DNA from: Planctomycetota bacterium
GTDB taxonomy: Bacteria > Planctomycetota > PUPC01 > JACPCR01
Assembly (NCBI GenBank): GCA_030740295.1
Contig: JASLXP010000189.1
Span: 1-10,564, forward strand
Direction: 5' to 3'
DNA length: 10,564 nt
Both the position numbers and the translations under genes were made by a program. Below are positions 1 to 7,900 of this stretch, in pieces. Under the pieces are notes generated by a model. That model ran no database searches. It was not told where the DNA came from and saw nothing but the letters and a program-made list of their open reading frames with translations. Every line of letters begins with the position of its first letter. Positions within the stretch are counted from its first letter, which is position 1.

Positions 1-3
1 TAC

Positions 4-33
4 CATGAGACGGATACGAGGTGCATCGCAGAC
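4..33 (+). repeat. 30-base array spacer, copy 1
   Basis: This spacer precedes the GTAG of the first hairpin. It shares the core GAGACGGATACGAGG, then a CATCGCAGAC end, with copy 2 at 141–170; the two differ at only 3 of 30 positions. A shorter relative (first 17 bases) begins at 86. Equal length and close identity suggest that spacer and hairpin were duplicated as one unit. Confidence 0.8.
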
Positions 34-56
34 GTAGGACGGACAGGTTGTCCGTC
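34..56 (+). repeat. REP-like hairpin 1 (GTAG + 8-3-8)
   Basis: GTAG at 34–37 is followed directly by GACGGACA-GGT-TGTCCGTC, a perfect 8-bp stem with a 3-base loop. It faces hairpin 2 across a 6-base gap (57–62), giving a compact convergent pair of the kind called a REPIN. Confidence 0.85.
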
Positions 57-62
57 TTCTGA

Positions 63-85
63 GCCGGGCTGCCAGCCCGGCCTAC
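63..85 (-). repeat. REP-like hairpin 2 (GTAG + 8-3-8)
   Basis: On the + strand the hairpin reads GCCGGGCT-GCC-AGCCCGGC (63–81) followed by CTAC. On the − strand GTAG therefore immediately precedes a perfect 8-bp stem with a 3-base loop. The stem sequence is unrelated to hairpin 1 but the geometry is identical. Confidence 0.85.
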
Positions 86-117
86 GATGAGACGGATACG
101 AGCCTATCGGCTCGAAA
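86..117. repeat. Array spacer with its own small hairpin
   Basis: The first 17 bases match the start of the 30-base spacers. The second half is different and contains a 6-bp inverted repeat, CGAGCC (99–104) and GGCTCG (109–114), around TATC. No GTAG adjoins this hairpin, so it is not one of the main series. It could be a remodelled spacer or a fusion point between two array units. Confidence 0.6.
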
Positions 118-140
118 GACGGACAGACTGTTCGTCCTAC
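118..140 (-). repeat. REP-like hairpin 3 (GTAG + 8-3-8)
   Basis: The + strand reads GACGGACA-GAC-TGTTCGTC (118–136) followed by CTAC. This is an 8-bp stem with one G·T wobble and a 3-base loop. One arm is identical to that of hairpin 1, but GTAG lies on the opposite strand. Confidence 0.8.
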
Positions 141-170
141 GATGGGACGGATACGAGGTACATCGCAGAC
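141..170 (+). repeat. 30-base array spacer, copy 2
   Basis: This copy matches 4–33 at 27 of 30 positions. It is bounded on the left by CTAC (137–140) and on the right by GTAG (171–174). Its ends carry a short inverted repeat, CGATG at 140–144 and CATCG at 161–165. Confidence 0.8.
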
Positions 171-202
171 GTAGGGCGGACAGGTTGTACAGGTTGTCCG
201 TC
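171..202 (+). repeat. REP-like hairpin 4, loop enlarged by a 9-base duplication
   Basis: GTAG (171–174) precedes the arms GGCGGACA (175–182) and TGTCCGTC (195–202), an 8-bp stem with one G·T wobble. The loop is 12 bases instead of 3. The extra 9 bases are an exact tandem copy: ACAGGTTGT occurs at 180–188 and again at 189–197. Removing one copy restores the standard 8-3-8 form. Confidence 0.8.
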
Positions 203-234
203 CCGGCCGAAACGGGGATTTGAGTTCCTTTGGT

Positions 235-257
235 GACGCGCGGGACGCCCATCCTAC
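235..257 (-). repeat. REP-like hairpin 5, diverged, beside the hydrolase stop codon
   Basis: On the − strand GTAG (257–254) is followed by GATGGGCG-TCC-CGCGCGTC. This makes an 8-3-8 hairpin with one wobble and one mismatch. It begins 17 bases after the TAG stop of the glycoside hydrolase, so it would be the first structure in the 3' untranslated RNA of the operon. No run of T follows, so it is not a standard intrinsic terminator. It may stabilise the transcript end or help attenuation. Confidence 0.6.
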
Positions 258-274
258 GGAAATTCACATCTACA

Positions 275-3200
275 CTATTTGTAAAGTTGAATCCACGAAA
301 GACAGGAACCCATTGTCTGTCCGCCATTAATCGCCGATATGTAATCTTTTCCGCTGGTCTTCAATCGAACATACTGGATCGGTGTCTTGGGAAGTGCGTG
401 GACATGTTCACCGTCTTCGCCGCAGACGCCCTTCTTGTCGCCAACCTTAACCCATTGCTTACCGTCGGCCGAGACTTCGATGACGTAATCGACACGGCTG
501 AAATCAGTAACTCCGTAATGGACCTTTGGCCCGAAGTATTCCCAGTAATACTGGCCTGCCACCGCTATTTTTTTGCATGCCTGCGGGGAGGCAAGCTTAA
601 TCACAACGCCGCTGTTCACGGCAGCCGAATCCAATCGCTTGAATAGATTTCGGGCTGCCCCCCGGTTTGCGGGAGAAACTCTTTTGAGCTCGCACACTTC
701 GTTTCCATTTTCATCAAGAAGGGTCCAAGGCTTTTCCTCGTCTTCCGACCATGTGCCCTCAGGAGGAATTACAGGTACGTCAATGGCATTCAGCTCAACG
801 GTATTCACTGGCACCAGAGGCATTTTCTTGCGGTCTTTCCAGAGCGCGACGTCGTAGGGAGTTGTCGCTATGCCGGTGATGGCGAAGAGGACTTCGATCC
901 GGCCCGATGTCCTGCCCGGAGGACACTTGAAGGAAACAGACTTGATCGTCAGATCCGGATACGGATTTACCCATTCATGCATGGTGATCTTCACCGGGTC
1001 TCCGCAGCCCGTCACTCCAAGCCAGGCGGGCCTGAAGAACAGTGAAAACAACTCGGACATGCGATGCTTGGCGGATTTGTAAAATGCCCTGGGGTTGTCA
1101 GGAGCTCCAGATGTCTGCCCCGGCGGATACAAACCATAGCATGAATACCCAGACGACAGATTGCCCAGGGCGTCCAGGGGAGCAGTCAGAAACTTGTTGC
1201 CTTCGTATGTGATCCGATACCCGCAGGCTTTCCCGCCGCCGATGTTAGTCCGTAAGAAAATGAGGCTCGATGCTTTCCTATTAACTGGGACCTCCGGTGT
1301 GTTGTGTTGTAGTTTCAGTCGTGAATTCTTGGGGAAACTCGCTGCGGCCATGATGGTCTTCCCACCATTTTTCGCTGGGTCTAAAACCGTGAATGGAACC
1401 TCTTCAAACTGTACCTCTCCCCGGGGCAGGTGCCGCAGGTCGTTGTTCGGACCCCAGTCCACCCAGTCTTTGCCATCGCCCGGCACTTGATCGACATGAG
1501 ACCAGTTACAGAAATCGGCCATATCAACTTTGAAGAAATCCTTATTCACTTCGTCACGCCAGGACGGAAGCTGTCTTTCCAGGGCAAGCTCAGCCACCCG
1601 CTGCTGGAGATGGCCCAGACTCAATACCCATTCTTCCGTATGAAGGGGCGGGCTGTCCGGGTTCCACGCATTGGTCATGAAAGGGACGATGCACCCTCCG
1701 TCCACCATGGTCATGCTGCGACAGAACTGTCCCGTGAGGACCTGTCCAGGAGGGCCAGCGGCACCCCAAACCGTATTCCAAACTCCCCATACTCTTTTTC
1801 CAGCCGGCGCTTTGTAGTATTCATTGATCTTGCCTCTTCCAGTCAGCGGGAAACTTCCCTGGAGCATCGTGGTTCTTTCAAAACGCTGGACCGCCTCTTC
1901 AGGATCGGAGCTATCCTGTCCGATTATGCCTTTCCAGCAGTAGACATGGATGTCCTCCGGCACTTGTTCAAAAGCCTCGTACATATTGTGATAACTGCCG
2001 TTCCCACCTTCTTGGATGGGCATCATCATGGTATCGAGGAAGGCTGTTTTCCGATGACTCTCCCTGAAAAGATCATAGGCCCTTATGATCATTTCCGTGA
2101 AGAGATCTCCGCCGGTCATCTGGCGTGCCAGGCATCTCCGGTCGGCGTTCCATCGGGACCCGCCGCGAGTCATGCCCATCTCATCGAGAACCAGGTTAAT
2201 GGCACCGACGGTCTTGCCTCCAAAGGCGCGGCGCCCCGTCCTGTCATAAGACTCATAGCGCAGAAAATGGGAAGGACATGCGTTGACTCGAGCAAGGCCC
2301 ATTTTTCCCAACCCGAGGTGATACCAGTTTTCATCATCGTCCATCTCAGAGGGGCCTCCGCCTGCAAATCCTGGCAGCGAAACAAAGAAGTGTTCGTCTG
2401 CCATCTTCGCCCATTTTCCAGTTCCTCCTTTGATGACATTCGCTTTCATTCGAGCCAGGCCCCGGAGCATGCCTGCGGTGACGCCGCCCCGTGAGTCGAT
2501 GATACGCCAGGGGATGTATGGCCAATCCCGAATTTCTGCTGTCCGTGCAACAGCAGTCTTAAAATCCTTGCGAACCAGAAGCTGCATCAAGGTCTGCACA
2601 CCATAAAAAGTGCCGGCCTGGTCAAATCCACAGATCAGAATGCCACTGGGTGAAGTCGACATGAAGTAGCCCTGGGGGCCGGGGCGCCGGGCATTCACGT
2701 CCCATCCTTTACTAATTGCCAGTCGATTTGCCAGATCGTCCTTTTCATACACCTCGCCAATTACTATCGCCCCTGTGGCTATTGATTCATTCTCCTTGCC
2801 CGTCTGTTCTACTAATTGGACGCTAATCCTGAACTCATCCCATATTTCTCTTTTGAGTATTTGTGCTGTCGATTTCCCTTTCCCTTCCGCCCGGTAATAA
2901 ACAGGAACGCCTTCTTTTAAAACGAATTCGCCGTCACCCCATTTTACTTCCTGAGGGGGCGGCATCAGGACCGGGCCCTTCAGTTTCTTGAATTGTCTGT
3001 ATTTTTTTTCCGGAACAACTAATCCCTCTTTCCAACGAAATCGGGTTATGCCCTTTCTAGTCTTTTTCTCCTCCCCCCAGACTCGCAGGAAATAGACTCC
3101 GTGCCAGCCCTCTGCGAACCACAGTTTGATGTACCGACCCACAGACTTGATACGATTCAAGCGACCATAAAGAACCGGCCCGGGCGGATTAAGTACGCCG

Positions 3201-4897
3201 GCCCCCCGAAGTTTCCGGGTAAGAATGTAATCCGAGCCGCCTTCTGACCGGACACTCACCGTCATGTTTGCGATCGTGCCTGAGGGGAGGAACTCGACAC
3301 TGCGGACATAATATTCTTTTCCCAGATCAACAATTATCTCGTGCCCTTTCGGGTATGGATGAAAGCCGGCTGTGGGCCGGGCATGGCTCCACTGAATCAT
3401 GTGCTGCAGGTGATCCGGGCTCGTCAACGATCCTTTGGTCACTGGAATCCAACCCGTCGTTCCTCCTGGATCCGGGTGACCATGAATCCATCCCGTTGAC
3501 CAACGTTTACGAAAAGGAAACTGTTCTTTATCAGTTCCCGGCTCCAGATAGGTATATTTAATGTTCTTCAACTTATCGGTTTCCAGATTCAGATCTTCAC
3601 GGGGCGAATTACCGGTAAGACAGACAGCTCCGGCGGGAGCTCCGTAAATCTGCTGCTCCACCCGGATCTCATCGATCGCTGCGGAACCCTTGTCACCCAT
3701 AAGGCTGATAAATACGGTTGCACTCCTCTGGCCCGGCTCCGAGAAGAAATCAGCTACATACTCCTCCCATTCCCCTTCCTTTGTGAATTCAAACCGGTTC
3801 AGTGGCCGATCCGTTCCTGCCCTGAGCTGCCCTTTCCCTTTCAACTTCTTCAGCCTGGCGGTTAATCGGTATCCAACGTTCGGAAGAACTCCAAATTTCT
3901 GAGTAACGAGTACCCCCTCGTCTGCCTCACTTTCCGCGGAGGAAAGAATGGCAACACCTTCCTTTTCATCGAACACCAGTTCCCCTTCCACCCTTTCATC
4001 GGTTGTGGAAAATCGCCAATTCAACGGGCGGTTGCTTTCCGGATCGACCTTGTTGAATTCTCCATTGAACAGCGCGTTCCGATCATCGAAGACGATGATC
4101 CCGGTCGGGTAGGGGATGTGCCAGGACACGGTGGGGTTGTATGTCCAGGTTGACCGCATTCGTTGCTCTCCGCCCGAGGATCTCGGGCCGTCCCGACCAA
4201 CTCGGAGTCCCCAGACCTCTCCCCGATTGGGAGGACCTTGGTATCTGTAATCCAGCTTGTTGGTACTATCGGTGTTAAATCCCTTGTAGGGGAATGCCAT
4301 TTCGCAAATCCATCGTTTGGCCCCGATACCGCCTCCCAATTTGTAGCCGGTGCCCACGAAAGGAACATATGGTGGGTAAATGCCATCGTACCGGACATCA
4401 GGATGAATGTTGTAGATGAACTGGAATACAGTGCCTGTCCCACCTACTCCTCCCAGCTCGATGAATGCCTCAATGGCGTCGCCATTCCCCGCAGATTTCC
4501 AACTGCGGTTCCCGCCCGGGTGACTGGAGAGCATCTGAATTCCCTTTGTAACCGGCTCTTCGCAGACAGTGGCCATATAAAAGTTTTCGTCGTCGTGGCA
4601 GACGTATATGACTGTCTGTTTCCGGCTCGCCTCCTTCCCCAACCATTGGGCGAACGCGCTCTTTGAATGATCGGCTATCTTCCAGCAATCATCTTCGAGA
4701 ACCCCATCGAGCAGCGGAGGAACCTCGATTCGTTTCGAGACCAGCGTCTTGAACTCTTCATCCTCCAGGTAAGTGCGGTTGAATTTTGTTCGGAATCGGA
4801 ACGTGGTGTTTTCTACGAAATCCTTACCGACACGAGATTCGTAGGAATCTTCTGCTATCAGGGGGACGGCGATAAGGATGGCAGCGAGGAGCGGCAT
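275..4897 (-). CDS. Exported multidomain GH20-like glycoside hydrolase with carbohydrate-binding modules
   Basis: Probable secreted glycan-degrading enzyme of about 1540 residues; the substrate is unknown. Numbering is from ATG 4897. A short hydrophobic leader (1–15) without basic residues comes first. Then come a CBM9-like module (51–272; DGVLEDDCW, GDAIEAFI), a CBM4/9-like sandwich (278–415; starts FNGEF, ends AAIDEIRVE), a discoidin/F5-8C-like module (418–609), a GH20b-type hexosaminidase N-domain (640–792; GTFYGVQTLMQLL) and a diverged GH20-like barrel (793–1110). The barrel opens with WRIIDSRGG and has a D-E pair at 905–906 in NLVLDEMGM, where GH20 enzymes carry their catalytic Asp-Glu. 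An unassigned beta-rich region (1155–1365) and a second discoidin-like module (1415–1540) follow. The usual early GH20 HLxDxQ motif is not visible, so activity on N-acetylhexosamines is an inference. It starts 20 bases after the TPR gene. No Shine–Dalgarno is visible; a GTG at 4921 overlapping the TPR stop and a TTG at 4957 are alternative starts. Confidence 0.82.
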   Translation of the reverse strand: MPLLAAILIAVPLIAEDSYESRVGKDFVENTTFRFRTKFNRTYLEDEEFKTLVSKRIEVPPLLDGVLEDDCWKIADHSKSAFAQWLGKEASRKQTVIYVCHDDENFYMATVCEEPVTKGIQMLSSHPGGNRSWKSAGNGDAIEAFIELGGVGGTGTVFQFIYNIHPDVRYDGIYPPYVPFVGTGYKLGGGIGAKRWICEMAFPYKGFNTDSTNKLDYRYQGPPNRGEVWGLRVGRDGPRSSGGEQRMRSTWTYNPTVSWHIPYPTGIIVFDDRNALFNGEFNKVDPESNRPLNWRFSTTDERVEGELVFDEKEGVAILSSAESEADEGVLVTQKFGVLPNVGYRLTARLKKLKGKGQLRAGTDRPLNRFEFTKEGEWEEYVADFFSEPGQRSATVFISLMGDKGSAAIDEIRVEQQIYGAPAGAVCLTGNSPREDLNLETDKLKNIKYTYLEPGTDKEQFPFRKRWSTGWIHGHPDPGGTTGWIPVTKGSLTSPDHLQHMIQWSHARPTAGFHPYPKGHEIIVDLGKEYYVRSVEFLPSGTIANMTVSVRSEGGSDYILTRKLRGAGVLNPPGPVLYGRLNRIKSVGRYIKLWFAEGWHGVYFLRVWGEEKKTRKGITRFRWKEGLVVPEKKYRQFKKLKGPVLMPPPQEVKWGDGEFVLKEGVPVYYRAEGKGKSTAQILKREIWDEFRISVQLVEQTGKENESIATGAIVIGEVYEKDDLANRLAISKGWDVNARRPGPQGYFMSTSPSGILICGFDQAGTFYGVQTLMQLLVRKDFKTAVARTAEIRDWPYIPWRIIDSRGGVTAGMLRGLARMKANVIKGGTGKWAKMADEHFFVSLPGFAGGGPSEMDDDENWYHLGLGKMGLARVNACPSHFLRYESYDRTGRRAFGGKTVGAINLVLDEMGMTRGGSRWNADRRCLARQMTGGDLFTEMIIRAYDLFRESHRKTAFLDTMMMPIQEGGNGSYHNMYEAFEQVPEDIHVYCWKGIIGQDSSDPEEAVQRFERTTMLQGSFPLTGRGKINEYYKAPAGKRVWGVWNTVWGAAGPPGQVLTGQFCRSMTMVDGGCIVPFMTNAWNPDSPPLHTEEWVLSLGHLQQRVAELALERQLPSWRDEVNKDFFKVDMADFCNWSHVDQVPGDGKDWVDWGPNNDLRHLPRGEVQFEEVPFTVLDPAKNGGKTIMAAASFPKNSRLKLQHNTPEVPVNRKASSLIFLRTNIGGGKACGYRITYEGNKFLTAPLDALGNLSSGYSCYGLYPPGQTSGAPDNPRAFYKSAKHRMSELFSLFFRPAWLGVTGCGDPVKITMHEWVNPYPDLTIKSVSFKCPPGRTSGRIEVLFAITGIATTPYDVALWKDRKKMPLVPVNTVELNAIDVPVIPPEGTWSEDEEKPWTLLDENGNEVCELKRVSPANRGAARNLFKRLDSAAVNSGVVIKLASPQACKKIAVAGQYYWEYFGPKVHYGVTDFSRVDYVIEVSADGKQWVKVGDKKGVCGEDGEHVHALPKTPIQYVRLKTSGKDYISAINGGQTMGSCLSWIQLYK

Positions 4898-4917
4898 GGT
4901 TGGGTGATTGGTGATGA

Positions 4918-7900
4918 TCACTGTGCAACATCCAGGCGGACGATCAGGCCGTCCCAAGTGTAGAAGTAGATGTGATTGTCCATGCCTTCGAGGGTGACAA
5001 CGTTGCGCCGTGATACTTCGGTGAGCGCCTTTTTCACACCATAGCGTCCGGTAACGCCGCCTTTTTTGCGGTCGATACCGAGTAATTCGTACGCCACGGG
5101 GTCGTAGAAGAAGAGCGTGTTGCCGATGGGAATCGGAGGCGCATAGAGGCTGTTCACCTGCATGTCTGTCTGATGAACAATCTCACCCGTGGTTGGTGCC
5201 AGTACGTATTGGATGATCGTTTTCTGCTTGGGGCGGCGCATGTAGATGTGAATTCGATTGTCGACGACCATGGGGGGCGCCGCGAAGAACTCGTCGAACT
5301 TGCTCTGCCATTTCAGCTTGCCGGACTTTATGTCGTACGCGTAAACGATATGAGTAAAGCCATCGGTCAGCAGGACAAGATCTCCGACCGCGACGGGGAC
5401 GCGCCAGTAGTGGCTTCCCCCGGATGTGCGATTGAAAAGGACTTTACCTGTCAGGGGATCGAGCACCTGGAAGATGTAGCCTATTGATTCAGCATCACCG
5501 GTCGCAGATTCCGCCAGGCTTGTGCCGCCGCCTGTGGCCCGCTTCCCTGCCTTCACCCGTTTGAGAGTTACATACTCTTCATTCACCTGGAACTTCTGAA
5601 GCGCGGCGGCATCCCACAGGGACTTGCCTGTCTTGAGTTCCACTGCCTGTAGCTTTCCGAAGCCGCGGCGGCCGCCTGCCGCGCCGATGGCAACCTGTGA
5701 GTTTGCCACGAAGTCGTGCGTCCAATTGAGCGCCGATTCCCACAAGGTCTTGCCGGTCTGGATTTCACTCAACGAGACTTTTTCACTTTCGGCCCTCAGT
5801 GCGTATTTGCCGAAGTGCTTCACGTAGCCGCGCCGGTCCGTTGCCGGGGACTTCCTGCCCGAAATGGGATCGACCAGCACTTCGCGGTACTTTCCTACGA
5901 GGCGCATGCCCGCGGGAGACAGCGTCGGCTGAAGAATCCACGGGTAGAGACGCACAGGCCACCCATCGGGCACAGAGATCGCCGGTAGTTTCTGGTCTGA
6001 TTGTGCCATGCTGAACAGCATCGCAGGAGCGAATCCCTCCGACTCTTTCTGAATGAAGTAGTCCACGGACATCCGGAGGTGTCGATTGACCCAGCATGTC
6101 GCGTCCGGGAATTTTCCGGCGACCTCGCGATAGGCGTCCAGTTCCGGTTGCCCGCCTTTGATCTTGGCGCGGCACCGGATGATCTGAATCAGGACATCCG
6201 GATAGTCTTCCAATGGGTCTCCCAGAATGTTGTTCAAAACTTCCTGGTAGCCACGTATCTCTTCGTACACATCGAGCGCTTCCTGGAACTTCTCCTGTTC
6301 GAACAGTTGCCGCGCGAAGAAGACCTGCACCCTCGACATCGTCTTGCGCACTTCGAGCTGCATCGACTGCATGTTCTCCGTAGTCAGTCGCAATGCTTCG
6401 CGATACTCATGAATGGCCTGGTTAAAGTCTTCCGCCTCAGAGAGGATGTTCGCATAGGCGAGGTGGTATCGGTGATCATCCGGATGCAGCTCAATGGCAC
6501 GCCGTATCATCCGGATGGCGAGTTTGGGTCGCTCGGCCCAGTGATAGCGTGCAGCAAGGCGGAAGTACAGCGTCGCATCCGTGAAGGCCCGCTCGGCGAC
6601 GCGATTCCAGAAGGCGCGTGCTTCCGGCATCTGTCCCTGCGAGGCAAAAAAGTCACCGACAGCAAAGTAGTATTTCCACTTGCCGACCGGGTTCACGATG
6701 GCAAGTTTTTTGTACTCCATGACCGCGCGCTCGAACTCATCAAAGAGCATAAAACTGCGCGCCAAGCCTTCATACGCATCGATGCGCATCGGGTCCCGCT
6801 CCAGGGCCTGGGTGTAAAACGAAATGGCGTTCATTGGGCCCATGGGGAACAGGTCTCGTTCCATCGGCGAAATCGCCGAGAGGCCCTTCACATAGACGGG
6901 CGAAGCTCTGTACGCGGTTTGAGCGGTCGGCCGGACCACGGAAGCAATGCGTGCCAGCCCCATGAACGGCTCGGGGCTGTCCGGGTCATTGCCGTGGTCC
7001 TTGTAGAGCTTGAGTATCAGATGCCCGAGGCCTTCGTTGCCTCGGATTTTCCCGTCGCGGGTGGACTTGCCGTATCCCAAGTGCAGGCTGATGAGTTTGT
7101 CGATGAGGGCTTCCCGGTCACGCCAGTTCGAGGCGCGGTCGTACGCATCAAAGAAGGAGGTGATGGCCTGGTCGTATTTCTGCATCCTTTCAAGGGCCAG
7201 TCCGAGCCGGCGGTGAATCCGGTAGTCTTCATCGTGCCTGGTCTTTCCCCGTTGCAGCACTTCAACGAGCGCCTCTTCCATATCGTAATTTGCGTACAAC
7301 TCCGCCACCTGAAGGAAAAGCGTGGCGTTCGGGCCGTCAGGCTCCTCTTTGTCAGTCTTGTCGTCAGGCTCTGTCTTGTCAGTCTTGTCGTCATACTCCG
7401 TAAGCGCATCGAGAGTCGTTTTCGCCTCGTCCTTCATACCGAGCGAGAGAAGGTATTCGGCGTAGTCCAGTTTGGAATCGAGAGCCCCGGGGGAGAGAGC
7501 GATTGTCTTCTTATATGCATCAATGGCCGCATCCTTGAGTTCGTGGTTTCGAAGAGCTCGGGTGAGAATTCGGTAGTGCTGCGGCTCGGGATTCTCAACT
7601 TCGACGATGCTGTTCCAGGACTGCAAGGCCGCGTCCTTCTGTCCCGCGTCCCACTGGATGTTCCCTTTCTTGACCAGGTAATCCGGTGCGCCCCCGGTCA
7701 CCTCGCGGAGAGCGTCGAGTAACGGCAGTGCATTCAGGGGTTGCTGCGCCTGAATGAAGGATTCAATGGCCAGTTCAAGTAAAGGGACATCCCTGCGGTC
7801 GATCTCCAAGGCCGCGGCCACGTGAACGAGGGCTGGCTCCGAGCGGCCTTCCTTCAGGTAAAGCCGAATCAGTTCCTTTTTGGGGCTGATGTCGTGAGCC

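Larger units (their letters stand above)
1..257. repeat. REP/REPIN-like palindromic array with GTAG-flanked hairpins
   Basis: This non-coding stretch after the last gene is built from five short hairpins, each directly abutted by GTAG. On the + strand these are at 34–56 and 171–202; on the − strand at 63–85, 118–140 and 235–257. Four hairpins have 8-base arms and a 3-base loop, and the fifth has the same arms with a 12-base loop. Between them lie spacers that are themselves related (4–33 and 141–170 match at 27 of 30 bases). The first three bases are TAC, as expected if another CTAC end lies just outside, so the array probably continues leftwards. A GTAG tetranucleotide beside a small palindrome is the hallmark of REP elements handled by RAYT (Y1 HUH) transposases; inverted pairs are REPINs. 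No transposase is in the window. Bases 258–274, between the array and the hydrolase stop codon, hold nothing I recognise. Confidence 0.8.

Noticed and set aside
1..210. CRISPR array reading of the left-end repeats.
   Set aside because: Unit spacings are irregular (82 and 55 bases), the spacers are the conserved part, hairpins occur in both orientations, and no cas gene is present.
235..274. Rho-independent terminator after the hydrolase.
   Set aside because: The hairpin has a mismatch and no T-run follows it on the minus strand; it fits the REP-like series better.
82..327. Minus-strand open frame of 81 codons covering the palindromic array.
   Set aside because: Most of it is translated hairpin repeats and it overlaps the end of the hydrolase in another frame. 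The sequence is explained by the array.
1430..2494. Plus-strand open frame of 354 codons opposite the hydrolase gene.
   Set aside because: It is antisense to the conserved barrel, including the D-E motif, and its translation has no domain-like pattern or plausible start context.
4898..4957. Extended N-terminus of the hydrolase from TTG 4957.
   Set aside because: It would overlap the TPR gene by 40 bases, uses a rare start codon without a ribosome binding site, and puts a Pro/Arg-rich stretch before the hydrophobic leader.
4918..5817. Quinoprotein (PQQ-dependent) dehydrogenase activity for the propeller.
   Set aside because: The blades are short and generic, no cofactor-binding residues or haem motif are visible, and the domain is fused to TPRs, so a protein-binding propeller is more likely.
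6001..7722. Plus-strand open frame of 573 codons opposite the TPR gene.
   Set aside because: It lies wholly antisense to a gene with clear TPR structure, shows no recognisable domain, and is the sort of shadow frame that biased codon use creates.
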